Of a stretch of DNA of 64,000 nt, positions 11,158-19,772 are shown piece after piece. Below the pieces are notes generated by a model. It saw only the letters and a list, made by a program, of their open reading frames with translations, searched no databases and had not been told where the DNA came from. Numbering within the stretch: the stretch's first letter is position 1; each line of letters opens with the position of its first letter. Source of the stretch: DATBLE01 sp963764565 (GTDB lineage: Bacteria; Actinomycetota; Thermoleophilia; Gaiellales; Gaiellaceae); NCBI GenBank assembly GCA_963764565.1, contig CAVXTD010000001.1, positions 1 to 64,000 of the forward strand, given 5' to 3'. The position numbers and the translations under genes were made by a program.

Positions 11158-11406
11158 CTACGCCTCGTCGTCGCGCTCGTCCTCGGCGAGCCCGCGCGGC
11201 GGCCAGTCCGGCTCCGGCGCGTCGCAGCGGCTCGAGCAGTGGAGGGACGCGACGTTCTGCAGCGGGATCAGGATGTGGCCGTTCAGCTCGACGTGCGCGA
11301 CCTCGTCGATCGCGCAGTACGACGTCAGAACGCCGTCCTGGTAGTCGCCGTTCATCAGCGCCACCTCGACCTGCTCCCCCTTGTACTTGCTCGTGTAGTC
11401 CTCCAC
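11158..11406 (-). CDS. Small conserved-looking protein, possible Sm-like barrel
   Basis: 82 residues, not recognised. The first 55 residues alternate hydrophobic positions in short strands (Q-V-E-V-A-L-M-N-G, G-V-L-T-S-Y, V-A-H-V-E-L-N-G-H-I-L-I-P, V-A-S-L), which resembles a small five-strand RNA-binding barrel. The tail is acidic and Pro-rich with two Cys (C-S-S-R-C). The GTG start lies eight bases after TAGACT (minus strand, 11420-11415). That box is embedded in the final codons of the phosphatase gene, so this gene seems to have its own leaderless promoter. It is followed immediately by the M48 protease gene. The barrel idea is inference only. Confidence 0.6.
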   Translation of the reverse strand: MEDYTSKYKGEQVEVALMNGDYQDGVLTSYCAIDEVAHVELNGHILIPLQNVASLHCSSRCDAPEPDWPPRGLAEDERDDEA

Positions 11407-11412
11407 CGCGGG

Positions 11413-11958
11413 TCAGTCTACTGCGCGGATCATGCGGCCACCGACCTCGATCCGGACGACGTGGCAGTTGTCGATCCGGTCGACGCCGTCGACGCCGCAG
11501 TGCGCGAGCACCCTGCGCAGCGGGCCACCGTGCGAGACGACGAGAACGCGCTGGTCCGGATGTGCCTCCGCGATTCTCCGGAGGGCCGCAAGGACACGCT
11601 CGGCCATCTCCTCCTGCGTCTCCGCATCGCCCCACGGCGCGCCCTCGCGCACCTCGGGGAAGCGGGTGAAGATCTCCTCGTCGGTCAGGCCCTCCCAGGT
11701 GCCGAAGTGGCGTTCGCGCAGGTCGCGGATCGCGGTCACGTCGAGGCCGCGCTGCTCGGCGACGATGCGGGCGGTCTCGTGCGCGCGGAGCAGGTCGCTC
11801 GAGTAGACGGCGTCGATTCGCTCGCCGTCGAGCTCCTCCGCGAGCGCCCGCGCCTGCGCGCGCCCGGTGTCGTTCAGCGGCGTGTCGGAGTGGCCCTGCA
11901 CGCGCCGATGGACGTTCCAGTCGGTCTCTCCGTGCCTGACGAGAAGGATCGTCGTCAC
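11413..11958 (-). CDS. Histidine phosphatase (phosphoglycerate mutase-like) family protein
   Basis: A 181-residue phosphatase of the cofactor-independent-looking PhoE/CobC/GpmB group. L-V-R-H-G-E-T-D-W-N at residues 6-15 carries the phospho-accepting His. S-S-D-L-L-R-A-H-E-T-A near 54-64 and the second catalytic His in V-V-S-H-G-G-P-L-R near 141-149 complete the site. The acid residue is in E-R-H-F-G-T-W-E-G. The substrate cannot be read from sequence; members act on phosphosugars, nucleotides or cobamide precursors. The GTG start lies seven bases after TAGCGT, which overlaps the -10 of the divergent SDR gene. Confidence 0.88.
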   Translation of the reverse strand: MTTILLVRHGETDWNVHRRVQGHSDTPLNDTGRAQARALAEELDGERIDAVYSSDLLRAHETARIVAEQRGLDVTAIRDLRERHFGTWEGLTDEEIFTRFPEVREGAPWGDAETQEEMAERVLAALRRIAEAHPDQRVLVVSHGGPLRRVLAHCGVDGVDRIDNCHVVRIEVGGRMIRAVD

Positions 11959-11978
11959 GGCCGATACGCTAGCGGCGC
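11959..11978. promoter_or_regulatory. Overlapping bidirectional -10 element
   Basis: The 20 bases between the phosphatase GTG and the SDR ATG contain TACGCTA (11965-11971). Read on the plus strand, TACGCT is eight bases before the SDR start. Read on the minus strand, TAGCGT is seven bases before the phosphatase start. One symmetric hexamer therefore seems to serve both genes. Confidence 0.5.
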
Positions 11979-12734
11979 ATGGATCTCGGCCTCTCCGACC
12001 GCGTCTGCATCGTCACCGGCTCGACCGGTGGCATCGGCCTGGAGACGGCGCGGTTGCTCGCCGCCGAGGGGGCGCGCGTCGTCACCTCGGGCCGCGGCGA
12101 GGCTCCGGTCGTCGGCGAGGCGCTGCACGTCTCGTGCGATCTCGCGCAGCCGGGCGAGCCGGAGCGGCTGATCGAGACCGCCGTCGCCGCGCTCGGTCGG
12201 CTCGACTGCCTCGTCAACAACGTCGGCGCCGCGCGGCAGGCGGTGTTCGAAGAGGTCGCCGACGAAGAGTGGGACGCGTACTGGCAGCTGAACGTGATGA
12301 GCCACGTCCGCGCGATCCGAGCGGCGCTGCCGCATCTCCGCGCCGCGGGCAATGCTGCGATCGTGAACGTCTCGTCCACTGCCGGAAAGCGCCCCTCGAC
12401 CGGGATGCCGCACTACTCGGTGACGAAGGCGGCGATGCTGTCGCTCTCGCGCCTCGTCGCCGACCTGTACGCGAAGGACGGGATCCGCTGCAACGCGGTC
12501 ACGCCCGGGCCGACCGCGACCGACGCGTGGCTCGGTGAGGGCGGGCTCGCCGACCAGCAGCCGGGCGACCGCGACGAGGTGCTGGCCAAGGTCGGCGCCG
12601 GCCGGCCGCTCGGCCGTCTCGCCCAGCCGGAGGAGATCGCCGCCGTGATCGTCTTCCTCTGCTCGGACCGCGCCGCCTACGTGACGGGTTCGGCGTGGAG
12701 CGCCGACGGCGGCACCGTCCCGATCATCATCTGA
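11979..12734 (+). CDS. Short-chain dehydrogenase/reductase
   Basis: A 251-residue NAD(P)-dependent oxidoreductase of the classical SDR family. T-G-S-T-G-G-I-G near residues 13-20 is the dinucleotide-binding loop, and N-N-V-G-A near 83-87 is the second family motif. N-V-S-S-T-A-G with Y-S-V-T-K-A-A gives the catalytic Ser-Tyr-Lys. The C-terminal V-T-G-S-A-W-S-A-D-G-G is the usual end strand. No substrate can be assigned; similar proteins reduce 3-oxoacyl thioesters or alcohols. The start is supported by TACGCT eight bases upstream. Confidence 0.9.
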   Translation: MDLGLSDRVCIVTGSTGGIGLETARLLAAEGARVVTSGRGEAPVVGEALHVSCDLAQPGEPERLIETAVAALGRLDCLVNNVGAARQAVFEEVADEEWDAYWQLNVMSHVRAIRAALPHLRAAGNAAIVNVSSTAGKRPSTGMPHYSVTKAAMLSLSRLVADLYAKDGIRCNAVTPGPTATDAWLGEGGLADQQPGDRDEVLAKVGAGRPLGRLAQPEEIAAVIVFLCSDRAAYVTGSAWSADGGTVPIII

Positions 12735-12783
12735 ACGCGGCCGCAGCCGGCCGCGGGCGAATTCGGCGCGGACCCGGCTCACC

Positions 12784-12853
12784 CGCGTGTGTCCTTTCCC
12801 GGTAGCGTTGCCCTCGAGGGCGGTGGGTTGCTTCCCCACCCAGGGTGGGGGAC
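12784..12853 (-). repeat. Dispersed hairpin repeat, copy 1
   Basis: On the minus strand this intergenic segment contains a palindromic CCCCACCCTGGGTGGGG core (12834-12850). Shared blocks GCTACC and GG-CACACGC follow, matching 58737-58803 on the plus strand at roughly two thirds of positions. It occupies most of the 196-base gap between the SDR gene and dgt. Confidence 0.55.
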
Positions 12854-12930
12854 TAGACATGGCGCACTGGCTGTCGCTGCGTCGAAGCGCGGGGCCGATC
12901 TCGCCGTGTCAGCGACTACTCTGGAACGCG

Positions 12931-13887
12931 ATGCCCGAGCTCGCCGGGAGAGTGGCCGACACCTTCGAAGCTCTCGTTCGAGAGCACGAGGAGTCGTGGC
13001 TGTCCCCGCTCGCCGTTCGTTCCTACGAGACACGCGGGCGCGAGCACGACGAGGAGCCGTGCGGCGTGCGCACGCCGTTCCAGCGCGACCGCGACCGGAT
13101 CGTCCACTCGAAGCCGTTCCGGCGCTTGAAAGGCAAGACGCAGGTCTTCATCGACCCGCAGGGCGACCACTACCGCACGCGCATGACCCACACGCTCGAG
13201 ACGACGGCGATCTCGCGAGTCGTCGCGCGGGCGCTGCGCCTGAACGAGGATCTGACCGAGGCGATCGGGCTCGGGCACGACCTCGGGCACACGCCGTTCG
13301 GCCACGCGGGCGAGGACGCGCTCGACGAGGCGCTCCGCGAGCGCTTCGGCGGCGGCTTCCGCCACAACGAGCAGTCGCACCGGATCGCGCGCGGGCTCAA
13401 CCTCACGCACGAGGTCTGCGAGGGGATCCTCACGCACACCGGGCCGGTCGAGCCGGCAACGCTGGAGGGCCGGATCGTGCGCCTCGTCGACCGGGTCGCC
13501 TACATCAACCACGACATCGACGACGCGGTGCGCTACGGGCTCCTCGGCGACGCCGACCTGCCGCGCGACGAGATCGAGCTGCTCGGCCCGACCGGCTCGA
13601 AGCGGATCGACCGGCTCGTCCACGACCTGGTCGAGACCTCCGCCGAGGCGGGCGACATCCGCCAGAGCGACGAGATCGGCGGGGCGATGCACCGGTTGCG
13701 CGAGTTCATGTTCGAGCGCGTCTATCTGGCCGAGCACGCGCAGGGAGAGCACCGCCGCGCGCACGCCGCGATCGCCGCGATCGTCGACCACCTCGTGCGA
13801 CGCGGCGACTCGCCCGACGAGATAGTGGAATACGTCGCCGGCATGACCGACCGCTTCGCCCTCGCCTACGCCGAGAAGCTGGCGTTA
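12931..13887 (+). CDS. dgt: dGTPase-like HD-domain triphosphohydrolase
   Basis: HD-superfamily enzyme that hydrolyses dNTPs to deoxynucleosides and triphosphate, helping control nucleotide pools. Metal ligands are visible as H87 in R-M-T-H-T-L-E, H116-D117 in G-L-G-H-D-L-G-H and the later D in the helix V-D-R-V-A-Y-I-N-H-D-I-D-D. P-F-R-R-L-K-G-K-T-Q-V-F is the usual N-terminal motif, and G-M-T-D-R-F-A-L-A-Y-A the usual C-terminus. ATG 12931 is chosen because TACTCT lies eight bases upstream. No stop codon separates it from dnaG: the frame continues into the primase. The family normally ends about here, so I place the boundary at the dnaG GTG; one extra base in GCGTTAGTG would create the expected TAG. 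Confidence 0.88.
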
Positions 13888-15535
13888 GTGGCCCGGATCA
13901 AGGACACGTCGGTCGAGTCGGTCAAGGCGGCGATCGACATGGTCGAGCTGGTCTCGGGCTACACGTCTCCCCGCAAGGCGGGTGCGCGCTACACGGCGCG
14001 CTGCCCGTTCCACGAGGAGCGGACGCCGAGCTTCTCGATCAACGCGGTCGACAAGCTGTACTACTGCTTCGGCTGCGGCGCGAAGGGGGACGCGATCACC
14101 TTCGTCCGCGAGAAGGAGGGCCTCGACTTCGCGCAGGCGATCGAGTGGCTGGCCGACCGCTTCCGCGTGCCGCTCGAGTACGAGGAGGTCTCGCCCGAGG
14201 TCGACGAGCGGCGCCGCCGTGCCGACCGGCTGCACGCGCTGCTCGAGCAGGCTGCCTCGTTCTACGAGCGCTATCTCTGGGAGTCGGCAGCCGGCGAGCC
14301 GGCCCGGGCGTACCTGAGCGGCCGCGGCCTGGGCGAGGAGGTCTGCAAGCTCTACCGCCTCGGGCCTGTCGCCCACCGGGCGGCCGGACGCTCGCGCAGA
14401 AGGCGCGCGAGAAGGGCTTCACCGACGACGAGATGCGCGCCGCCGGGCTGCTCAACCGGCGCGGCTCCGACTACTTCCAGGGCCGGCTGATGTTCCCGCT
14501 CGCCGACGCCCGCGGCCGCATCCTCGGCTTCCAGGCGCGCAAGCTCCGCGAGGACGATCCGCTCCAGGCCAAGTACGTGAACTCGCCGGAGAGCGACCTG
14601 TTCCAGAAGGGGGCGCTCCTCTACGGGCTCGACAAGGCGCGCGCTGCGATCGCAAAGGAGGACGGCGTCGTGATCGTCGAGGGCAACCCGGACGTGATCG
14701 CGCTCCGGCAGGTAGGGCTCGAGCGCGTCGTCGCCTCGATGGGAACCGCCCTGACCGAGCGCCAGTTGAAGGACATCGCGCGGCTGACGACGCACGTCGT
14801 CCTCTGCTTCGACGGCGACAAGGCCGGCGAGGACGCGACGCTCAGAGGCATGGACCTCGCGGTCGCGCAGAAGCTCGACGTGCGCGTCGTCCCCTTGCCC
14901 GACGGAGTCGACCCGGCCGACTCGGCCGGCACGCTTCGCCGAGCTCCTCGCCGGAGGCCGAGAGCTACCCCGTGTACCGCGTCCGGCTCGAGATCCAGCG
15001 CGAGCCGGACCGCAAGAACGCAGCGGACCGGGTCAGCGAGATCCTGGCGCGGATCCCGAGCTCGGTCGACCGGCAGGACGCCGCGCAGATCGCCGAAGAT
15101 CTCCTGCGCCTGCCGCCGGGGACATTCGCGCTGCGTGCCAACGGACGCACCGGGAGCGTCTCGCCGAAGCTGATCGACGCCGGTGACCGGCTCGAGCGCG
15201 ACGCGCTCGCCGGTGTCGTCGCCCATTCCGGCCTGATCCCGATCCTCGCCGGGCTGCCGCCCGAGCACTTCGATCTCGATCTGCACCGCCGTGTCCGGGA
15301 GCATCTGGTGTCGCAGACCCCGGCGGACGAGGACGTGATCGGCGCGCTTGCCGAGCTGGACGCCCGTGCCGCGGCGAACGAGCTCGACGAGGTCGGTACG
15401 AGGCAGGCGCTCCTCCGCCTGGGAGCGCGGGCGATCGAGCGCGACCTCGTCGACGCCAGGGACGACGGTCAGAAGACCACCGAGCTGCAGGGGGCGCTCG
15501 CCCGTATCCGCGAGGCGATCGACGCCATCTCCTAG
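13888..15535 (+). CDS. dnaG: DNA primase (frameshifted)
   Basis: Makes RNA primers for replication. From GTG 13888 (reading V-A-R-I-K-D) come the CHC2 zinc ribbon (C-P-F-H, then Y-Y-C-F-G-C-G) and F-V-R-E-K-E-G-L-D-F-A-Q-A-I-E-W. The linker leads to the TOPRIM core, with E-G-N-P-D-V-I-A-L in place of the usual E-G-Y-x-D-V and C-F-D-G-D-K-A-G. A helicase-interaction-like C-terminus follows. Two frame changes are needed, around 14365 and 14940. Both interrupt conserved sequence, so they are probably indel errors because primase is essential. The reading starts in the same frame as dgt without an intervening stop. thiG follows 13 bases after the stop. Confidence 0.88.
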
Positions 15536-15548
15536 CTACGCTGGCCCT

Positions 15549-16322
15549 GTGAACGACCCGCTCGTCATCGCCGGTCGCGAGTTCCGGTCGCGGCTGATCA
15601 CCGGCACCGGCAAGTACCCGTCACCGGAGGTCATGCGCGACGCGGTGCTCGCTTCGGGCTGCGAGCTCGTCACGGTCGCCGTCGGCCGGATCGATCTCGA
15701 CAACGTCGAGGAGGCGATCGTCGACTACCTTCCGGAGGGCGTCACGCTGCTTCCGAACACGGCCGGCTCGGCCACCGCCGACGAGGCGGTCAGGATCGCG
15801 CGGCTGGCCCGCGCCGGCGGGCTGCCCGACTGGATCAAGCTCGAGGTGATCCCCGACCCACGCTGGCTCCTGCCCGACCCGGTCGAGACGCTCAAGGCGG
15901 CAGAACGCCTCGTCGAGGAAGGCTTCACCGTGCTGCCGTACGTGTTCCCCGACCCAGTGCTCCAGAAGCGGCTCGAAGATGTCGGCTGCGCCGCCGTCAT
16001 GCCGCTCGCGTCGCCGATCGGCAGCGGCCGCGGGTTGAAGCTGCGGCACGCGATCGAGATCATGATCGAGCAGGCCGAAGTACCGGTCGTCGTCGATGCG
16101 GGCCTGGCCGCGCCCTCCCAGGCTGCGGAGTGCCTGGAGCTCGGTGCCGACGCGGTGCTCGTGAACACCGCGATCGCCCGCGCGGACGATCCGGCGGCAA
16201 TGGCAAGCGCCTTCCGGCTCGCGGTCGAGGCAGGCCGCGGGGCCCGTCTGGCCGGATTGATCGAGGAACGCGAGACGGCCGAGCCGTCCAGTCCCCTTGG
16301 CGGCCTCGCCGGGCGGCCGTGA
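15549..16322 (+). CDS. thiG: Thiazole synthase
   Basis: Forms the thiazole phosphate ring of thiamine from 1-deoxyxylulose 5-phosphate, dehydroglycine and ThiS thiocarboxylate. The 257-residue TIM barrel has S-R-L-I-T-G-T-G-K-Y at the start and D-W-I-K-L-E-V-I with the Schiff-base Lys near 98. M-P-L-A-S-P-I-G-S-G-R-G follows at the phosphate site, then V-D-A-G-L-A-A-P-S-Q. The GTG start lies six bases after TACGCT. The stop overlaps the start of thiS as GTGA, so translation is probably coupled. The operon order is thiG-thiS-thiE. Confidence 0.95.
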   Translation: MNDPLVIAGREFRSRLITGTGKYPSPEVMRDAVLASGCELVTVAVGRIDLDNVEEAIVDYLPEGVTLLPNTAGSATADEAVRIARLARAGGLPDWIKLEVIPDPRWLLPDPVETLKAAERLVEEGFTVLPYVFPDPVLQKRLEDVGCAAVMPLASPIGSGRGLKLRHAIEIMIEQAEVPVVVDAGLAAPSQAAECLELGADAVLVNTAIARADDPAAMASAFRLAVEAGRGARLAGLIEERETAEPSSPLGGLAGRP

Positions 16323-16519
16323 CCGTCACCGTCAACGGACGCCGGCAGACAATGGCTCCGGGTGAGACGGTCGAGTCGCTGCTCGACCGGCTCGGGCTCG
16401 CCGCCCGATACGCGCTCGTCGAGCGCAACGGCGAGCCCGTCGAGCGTGGCCGGTACGGCGAGACGGCGATCGAGGAGGGCGACAGGCTCGTCGTCGCGCG
16501 CCCGGTCGCAGGTGGATAG
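16319..16519 (+). CDS. thiS: Sulfur carrier protein ThiS
   Basis: A 66-residue ubiquitin-like sulfur carrier ending in Gly-Gly. The C-terminus is adenylated and converted to a thiocarboxylate that donates sulfur to ThiG. T-V-N-G-R start, S-L-L-D-R-L-G-L, V-A-L-V-E-R-N-G type strand (here Y-A-L-V-E-R-N-G-E-P-V) and I-E-E-G-D-R-L-V-V-A-R-P-V-A-G-G at the end match the family. GTG 16319 overlaps the thiG stop, and the last bases overlap the thiE start. Confidence 0.93.
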   Translation: MTVTVNGRRQTMAPGETVESLLDRLGLAARYALVERNGEPVERGRYGETAIEEGDRLVVARPVAGG

Positions 16520-17102
16520 CCGGCTCTACCTCATCACCGCGGCCCGCCCCGACCTCGAGCCGTTTGTCGAGGCGGCGGTGGCGGGCGGGGTGGACATCGT
16601 GCAGATCCGGGAGAAGACGCTGCCGGACGGCGAGCTGCTCCCCATTCTCCAATCGGCCCGCGAAGTCACCCGCCGTCTCGATGTCCCGCTGGTCGTCAAC
16701 GACCGCCCCGACCTCGCCGTCCTCGCCGAGGCGGACTACGTCCACGTCGGCCAGGACGACCTGCCGGTCGCCGACGCGCGACGGCTCGGTCTTCGGGTCG
16801 GGCAGTCGACGCACTCGCCAGGCGAGCTCGACGCGACCGACGCCGACTACGCCGGCGTCGGGCCGGTATGCGCGACGCCGACGAAGGCGGGGCGACCGGC
16901 CGTCGGCCTCGACTACGTGCGCTACGCCGCCAGGCATGCACGTGTGCCCTGGTTCGCGATCGGCGGAATCGACGAGACGAACGCCGCCGAGGTGATTGCC
17001 GCGGGTGCGCGGCGGATCGCCGTCGTGCGCGCGATCGGTGACGCGTCCGACCCCGAGCGCGCCGCCGCCGGGCTCCGCAGCCTGCTTCGTTCGGGTGATT
17101 GA
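16512..17102 (+). CDS. thiE: Thiamine phosphate synthase
   Basis: Joins the thiazole phosphate to hydroxymethylpyrimidine diphosphate, giving thiamine phosphate. The 196-residue barrel carries V-D-I-V-Q-I-R-E-K, V-N-D-R-P-D-L-A, H-V-G-Q-D-D-L-P and G-Q-S-T-H-S-P. D-Y-A-G-V-G-P-V-C-A-T-P-T-K and F-A-I-G-G-I complete the phosphate and Mg sites. GTG 16512 overlaps the last codons of thiS (eight bases), so it is chosen over internal starts. No TPP riboswitch is visible before thiG; the gap to dnaG is too short. Confidence 0.95.
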   Translation: MDSRLYLITAARPDLEPFVEAAVAGGVDIVQIREKTLPDGELLPILQSAREVTRRLDVPLVVNDRPDLAVLAEADYVHVGQDDLPVADARRLGLRVGQSTHSPGELDATDADYAGVGPVCATPTKAGRPAVGLDYVRYAARHARVPWFAIGGIDETNAAEVIAAGARRIAVVRAIGDASDPERAAAGLRSLLRSGD

Positions 17103-17139
17103 CGTTCGGGCGCGGCATGCGTACCGTGGCACGCACTTC

Positions 17140-17682
17140 ATGCGCACACGGTTCGCCTGGCTCCTGCTCCTGCTGCCCGTCCTCGTCGCCGCGGCGGCGG
17201 CGCCTGCGTCCGGGGTGGCCCTGACCTGCAATCCGAGCGGTTCCTGGGTTGCGGGCACTGCCGCGGCAAATGAGTTCTTCCAGCGTCTCAACCCGACGCA
17301 GACGACGATCTCCGTCGAGCGCGGCGCCCTGTCGGCGACGTTCGACCACGGGCATCTGACCTACGGATCCCTCAGCCTGACGCTGGCCGGGACGCTCGGC
17401 GCGACCCGGATCAAGGAGGTCGTCGACCTCGAGACCGAAGCGCCCTACCACGTTCGCGGAGCCAGGCTCGTGCTCGGGGCGGGGACGTACTCGCTGCACT
17501 ACGTCTCGGTGACGCTCTACCCGCGCGGCGGCGGAACGGCGCATCCCAGGCTTCCCGACCAGCACATCGCGACGCCGCCCACCTCCGTGGCGATCAGCTG
17601 CACGAGGAGCACGCTCCGGTGGACGGTGCCGGTGCCGCACAGGGCGGGCGTCCCGCTGACGTTCCACCGCGACCGCGGGTAG
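17140..17682 (+). CDS. Secreted protein of unknown function
   Basis: A 180-residue product with a clear Sec signal peptide: M-R-T-R, then a Leu/Ala-rich core (W-L-L-L-L-L-P-V-L-V-A-A-A-A-A) and a likely cut after A-P-A-S-G or G-V-A. The mature part is rich in beta-strand patterns (T-T-I-S-V-E-R-G-A-L-S-A-T-F, L-T-Y-G-S-L-S-L-T-L) and two Cys (T-C-N-P, S-C-T-R) that could form a disulfide. No family was recognised. It follows thiE by 37 bases but has no visible link to thiamine. Confidence 0.7.
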   Translation: MRTRFAWLLLLLPVLVAAAAAPASGVALTCNPSGSWVAGTAAANEFFQRLNPTQTTISVERGALSATFDHGHLTYGSLSLTLAGTLGATRIKEVVDLETEAPYHVRGARLVLGAGTYSLHYVSVTLYPRGGGTAHPRLPDQHIATPPTSVAISCTRSTLRWTVPVPHRAGVPLTFHRDRG

Positions 17683-17747
17683 CGCGCCGCCGCGCACGCC
17701 TCTTCCGGGCGCTAGCTACCATTCCGTGTCGGCCGCTCGGCAGCCGT

Positions 17748-17820
17748 TCCCCGGTAGCTCAATTGGTAGAGCATCCGGCTGTTAACCGGAGGGTTGTTGG
17801 TTCGAGTCCAACCCGGGGAG
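17748..17820 (+). tRNA. tRNA-Asn (anticodon GTT)
   Basis: A full cloverleaf of 73 bases. The acceptor TCCCCGG/CCGGGGA has discriminator G, and the D arm is GCTCAATTGGTAGAGC. The anticodon stem is TCCGG/CCGGA with anticodon GTT at 17781-17783. The T arm is GTTGG-TTCGAGT-CCAAC. CCA is not encoded. It stands alone between the secreted protein and the PLD gene. Confidence 0.96.
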
Positions 17821-17840
17821 TTGGAAAGGATCCGCAAGCG

Positions 17841-19664
17841 ATGTCAGCACCGGTTAGGAACGCCAGCTCGTCGCTCTCGGTGAGTGCGTACGCCGGGGAC
17901 GCAAAGACGCTTCTCGCCTTCGACCTCCTCGACAGGAGCAACGCGAAGAACCTCGCCGGCTTCACGATCGAGTGCCGGCCGGGCGGCAATCAGCCGTACT
18001 ACTTGCACAACGCACTGCAGTTCCGGACCCCCGGAGACCACGCGCAGGACGCAACCGAGCCCGCGTATTCGAGCATCAATGCGCCGTTCCACAAGTTTCG
18101 CTGGTTGCACGTGCCCGGCTCGGTTCACCAGGGTCTCAAGCCTTTCCTGGGGAAGTACACGTACACCGTTACCGCGAGGTACTTCGACGACCATCAGTCA
18201 CTGCTGCCGCTCGACCCGAATCTGGGCGTATCGGTGAGCGTCGACGTCGTGCCGTTCCGGAAGAAGGGGCTGGCGCTCGGGTTTACGCGTGGCTTCACGC
18301 AGTCGCAGGCCTTCGTGCACCACTTTGGCTTGAAGGCGCTCATCCGCCCCGCAGGCGATGACCTGCTCTTCGATACGACCCAAGTCGCCGGCACGGACGC
18401 CTCGGGGAAGCAGTACACCTTCGCGGACGAGTACGAGTGGTCGGGCTTCACGGCCCGTACGCAGATCTTCGCCCTCTTGAACGAGGTCCTGAAGAACAAG
18501 GCCCTTCGTCTCGACGTCTTCGCCTACGACCTCAACGAGCCCGACCTGATCGCGATCCTCCTGCAACTCGCAAAGCAGGGCCGAATCCGAGTGATCCTCG
18601 ACAACGCCGCCCTGCACCATTCCGCCGCGAAGCCCAAGCCCGAGGATCGGTTCGAGGCGCTGTTCAAACAGCAGGCGACCGGGGCGGCAGAGATCCAGCG
18701 CGGGCATTTCGGTCGCTACGCACACGACAAGATCTTCGTCGTCTCCAAGGGCGCCAAGGCAGTGAAGGTCCTGACCGGATCGACCAATTTCTCGGTGACG
18801 GGCCTCTACGTGAATTCCAACCACGTCCTCGTCTTCGACGACCCGAGGGTTGCCGCGAAATTCGCCGAGCTGTTCGATGACGTATGGACCGGCGGGGCGA
18901 AACTCAAGGCGTTTCTGGCGTCCGACCTGGCCGGCGAGTCGGCGTCGTTCTCCACGGCGGCGACGCCGCGCACGGAGATCACGTTCGCGCCCCACACCGA
19001 GGACTTCGCGACGGCGACGCTCGACGGTGTCGCGGCCCGGATCGGAGAAGAAGGCAAGAAGTCGGCAGCAGTCGGCAGCGTCCTGTTCGCCGTCATGTCC
19101 ATCGATCAGGGGACGAGCCCGGTTTACACGGCGCTCACCGAGCTCCACGCCGACGAGCGCATCTTCAGCTATGGGATCTCCGACAGCACCGCCGGGATCT
19201 CGCTCTACAAGCCGGGCAGAAAGACAGGCGTGCTCGTGACCGGCAAGCCCGTGAGCACCCAGCTCCCCCCACCGTTCAACCAGGTCCGCAACATCGGTGG
19301 CGTCGGTCACCAGGTGCACCACAAGTTCGTCGTCTGCGGATTCAACAGCGACGACCCGGTTGTCTACTGCGGATCTTCGAATCTCGCGCTCGGCGGCGAG
19401 CAGCTGAACGGCGACAACCTGCTCGAAATCCACGACCGGGACGTAGCCACCGCCTTCGCAATCGAAGCCCTCGGACTCGTCGACCACTTCCAGTTCCTCG
19501 ATCGCGCCTCGACCGCGAAAGGCCCGAAGACCAAGGCTCCGCCGGCATCAAAGCGCCAAGCAGCTGCATCGGCCGGCTGGTTCCTGTCGACGACCGGTAG
19601 ATGGGCCGAGCCGTACTTCGACCCGAACGACCTGCACTGCGTCGACCGGATGCTCTTCGCCTGA
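17841..19664 (+). CDS. Phospholipase D-like protein with two HKD-type motifs
   Basis: 607 residues, with a GGAAAGGA ribosome-binding site before ATG 17841. The N-terminal third looks like a beta-rich domain without signal peptide. The first PLD motif, A-H-D-K-I-F-V-V with G-S-T-N-F-S, is at about residues 293-320. The second, V-H-H-K-F-V-V with Y-C-G-S-S-N-L-A-L-G-G, is at about 492-520. The Asp of the canonical HxKxxxxD is replaced in both copies, as in many PLDc-2 domain proteins. Members include phospholipases, cardiolipin synthases and nucleases, so the substrate is open. Its start lies only 20 bases after tRNA-Asn. Confidence 0.85.
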   Translation: MSAPVRNASSSLSVSAYAGDAKTLLAFDLLDRSNAKNLAGFTIECRPGGNQPYYLHNALQFRTPGDHAQDATEPAYSSINAPFHKFRWLHVPGSVHQGLKPFLGKYTYTVTARYFDDHQSLLPLDPNLGVSVSVDVVPFRKKGLALGFTRGFTQSQAFVHHFGLKALIRPAGDDLLFDTTQVAGTDASGKQYTFADEYEWSGFTARTQIFALLNEVLKNKALRLDVFAYDLNEPDLIAILLQLAKQGRIRVILDNAALHHSAAKPKPEDRFEALFKQQATGAAEIQRGHFGRYAHDKIFVVSKGAKAVKVLTGSTNFSVTGLYVNSNHVLVFDDPRVAAKFAELFDDVWTGGAKLKAFLASDLAGESASFSTAATPRTEITFAPHTEDFATATLDGVAARIGEEGKKSAAVGSVLFAVMSIDQGTSPVYTALTELHADERIFSYGISDSTAGISLYKPGRKTGVLVTGKPVSTQLPPPFNQVRNIGGVGHQVHHKFVVCGFNSDDPVVYCGSSNLALGGEQLNGDNLLEIHDRDVATAFAIEALGLVDHFQFLDRASTAKGPKTKAPPASKRQAAASAGWFLSTTGRWAEPYFDPNDLHCVDRMLFA

Positions 19665-19772
19665 TCGCGGTTACGACTTGTTCGCGAACGCCATGGGCTG
19701 AGACGTTGAGCACTCGCAGGCATCTGCCTGCCGGCGATGCGGCTACCCTGTGTCCGCGCCGGGCAGCGGTCA

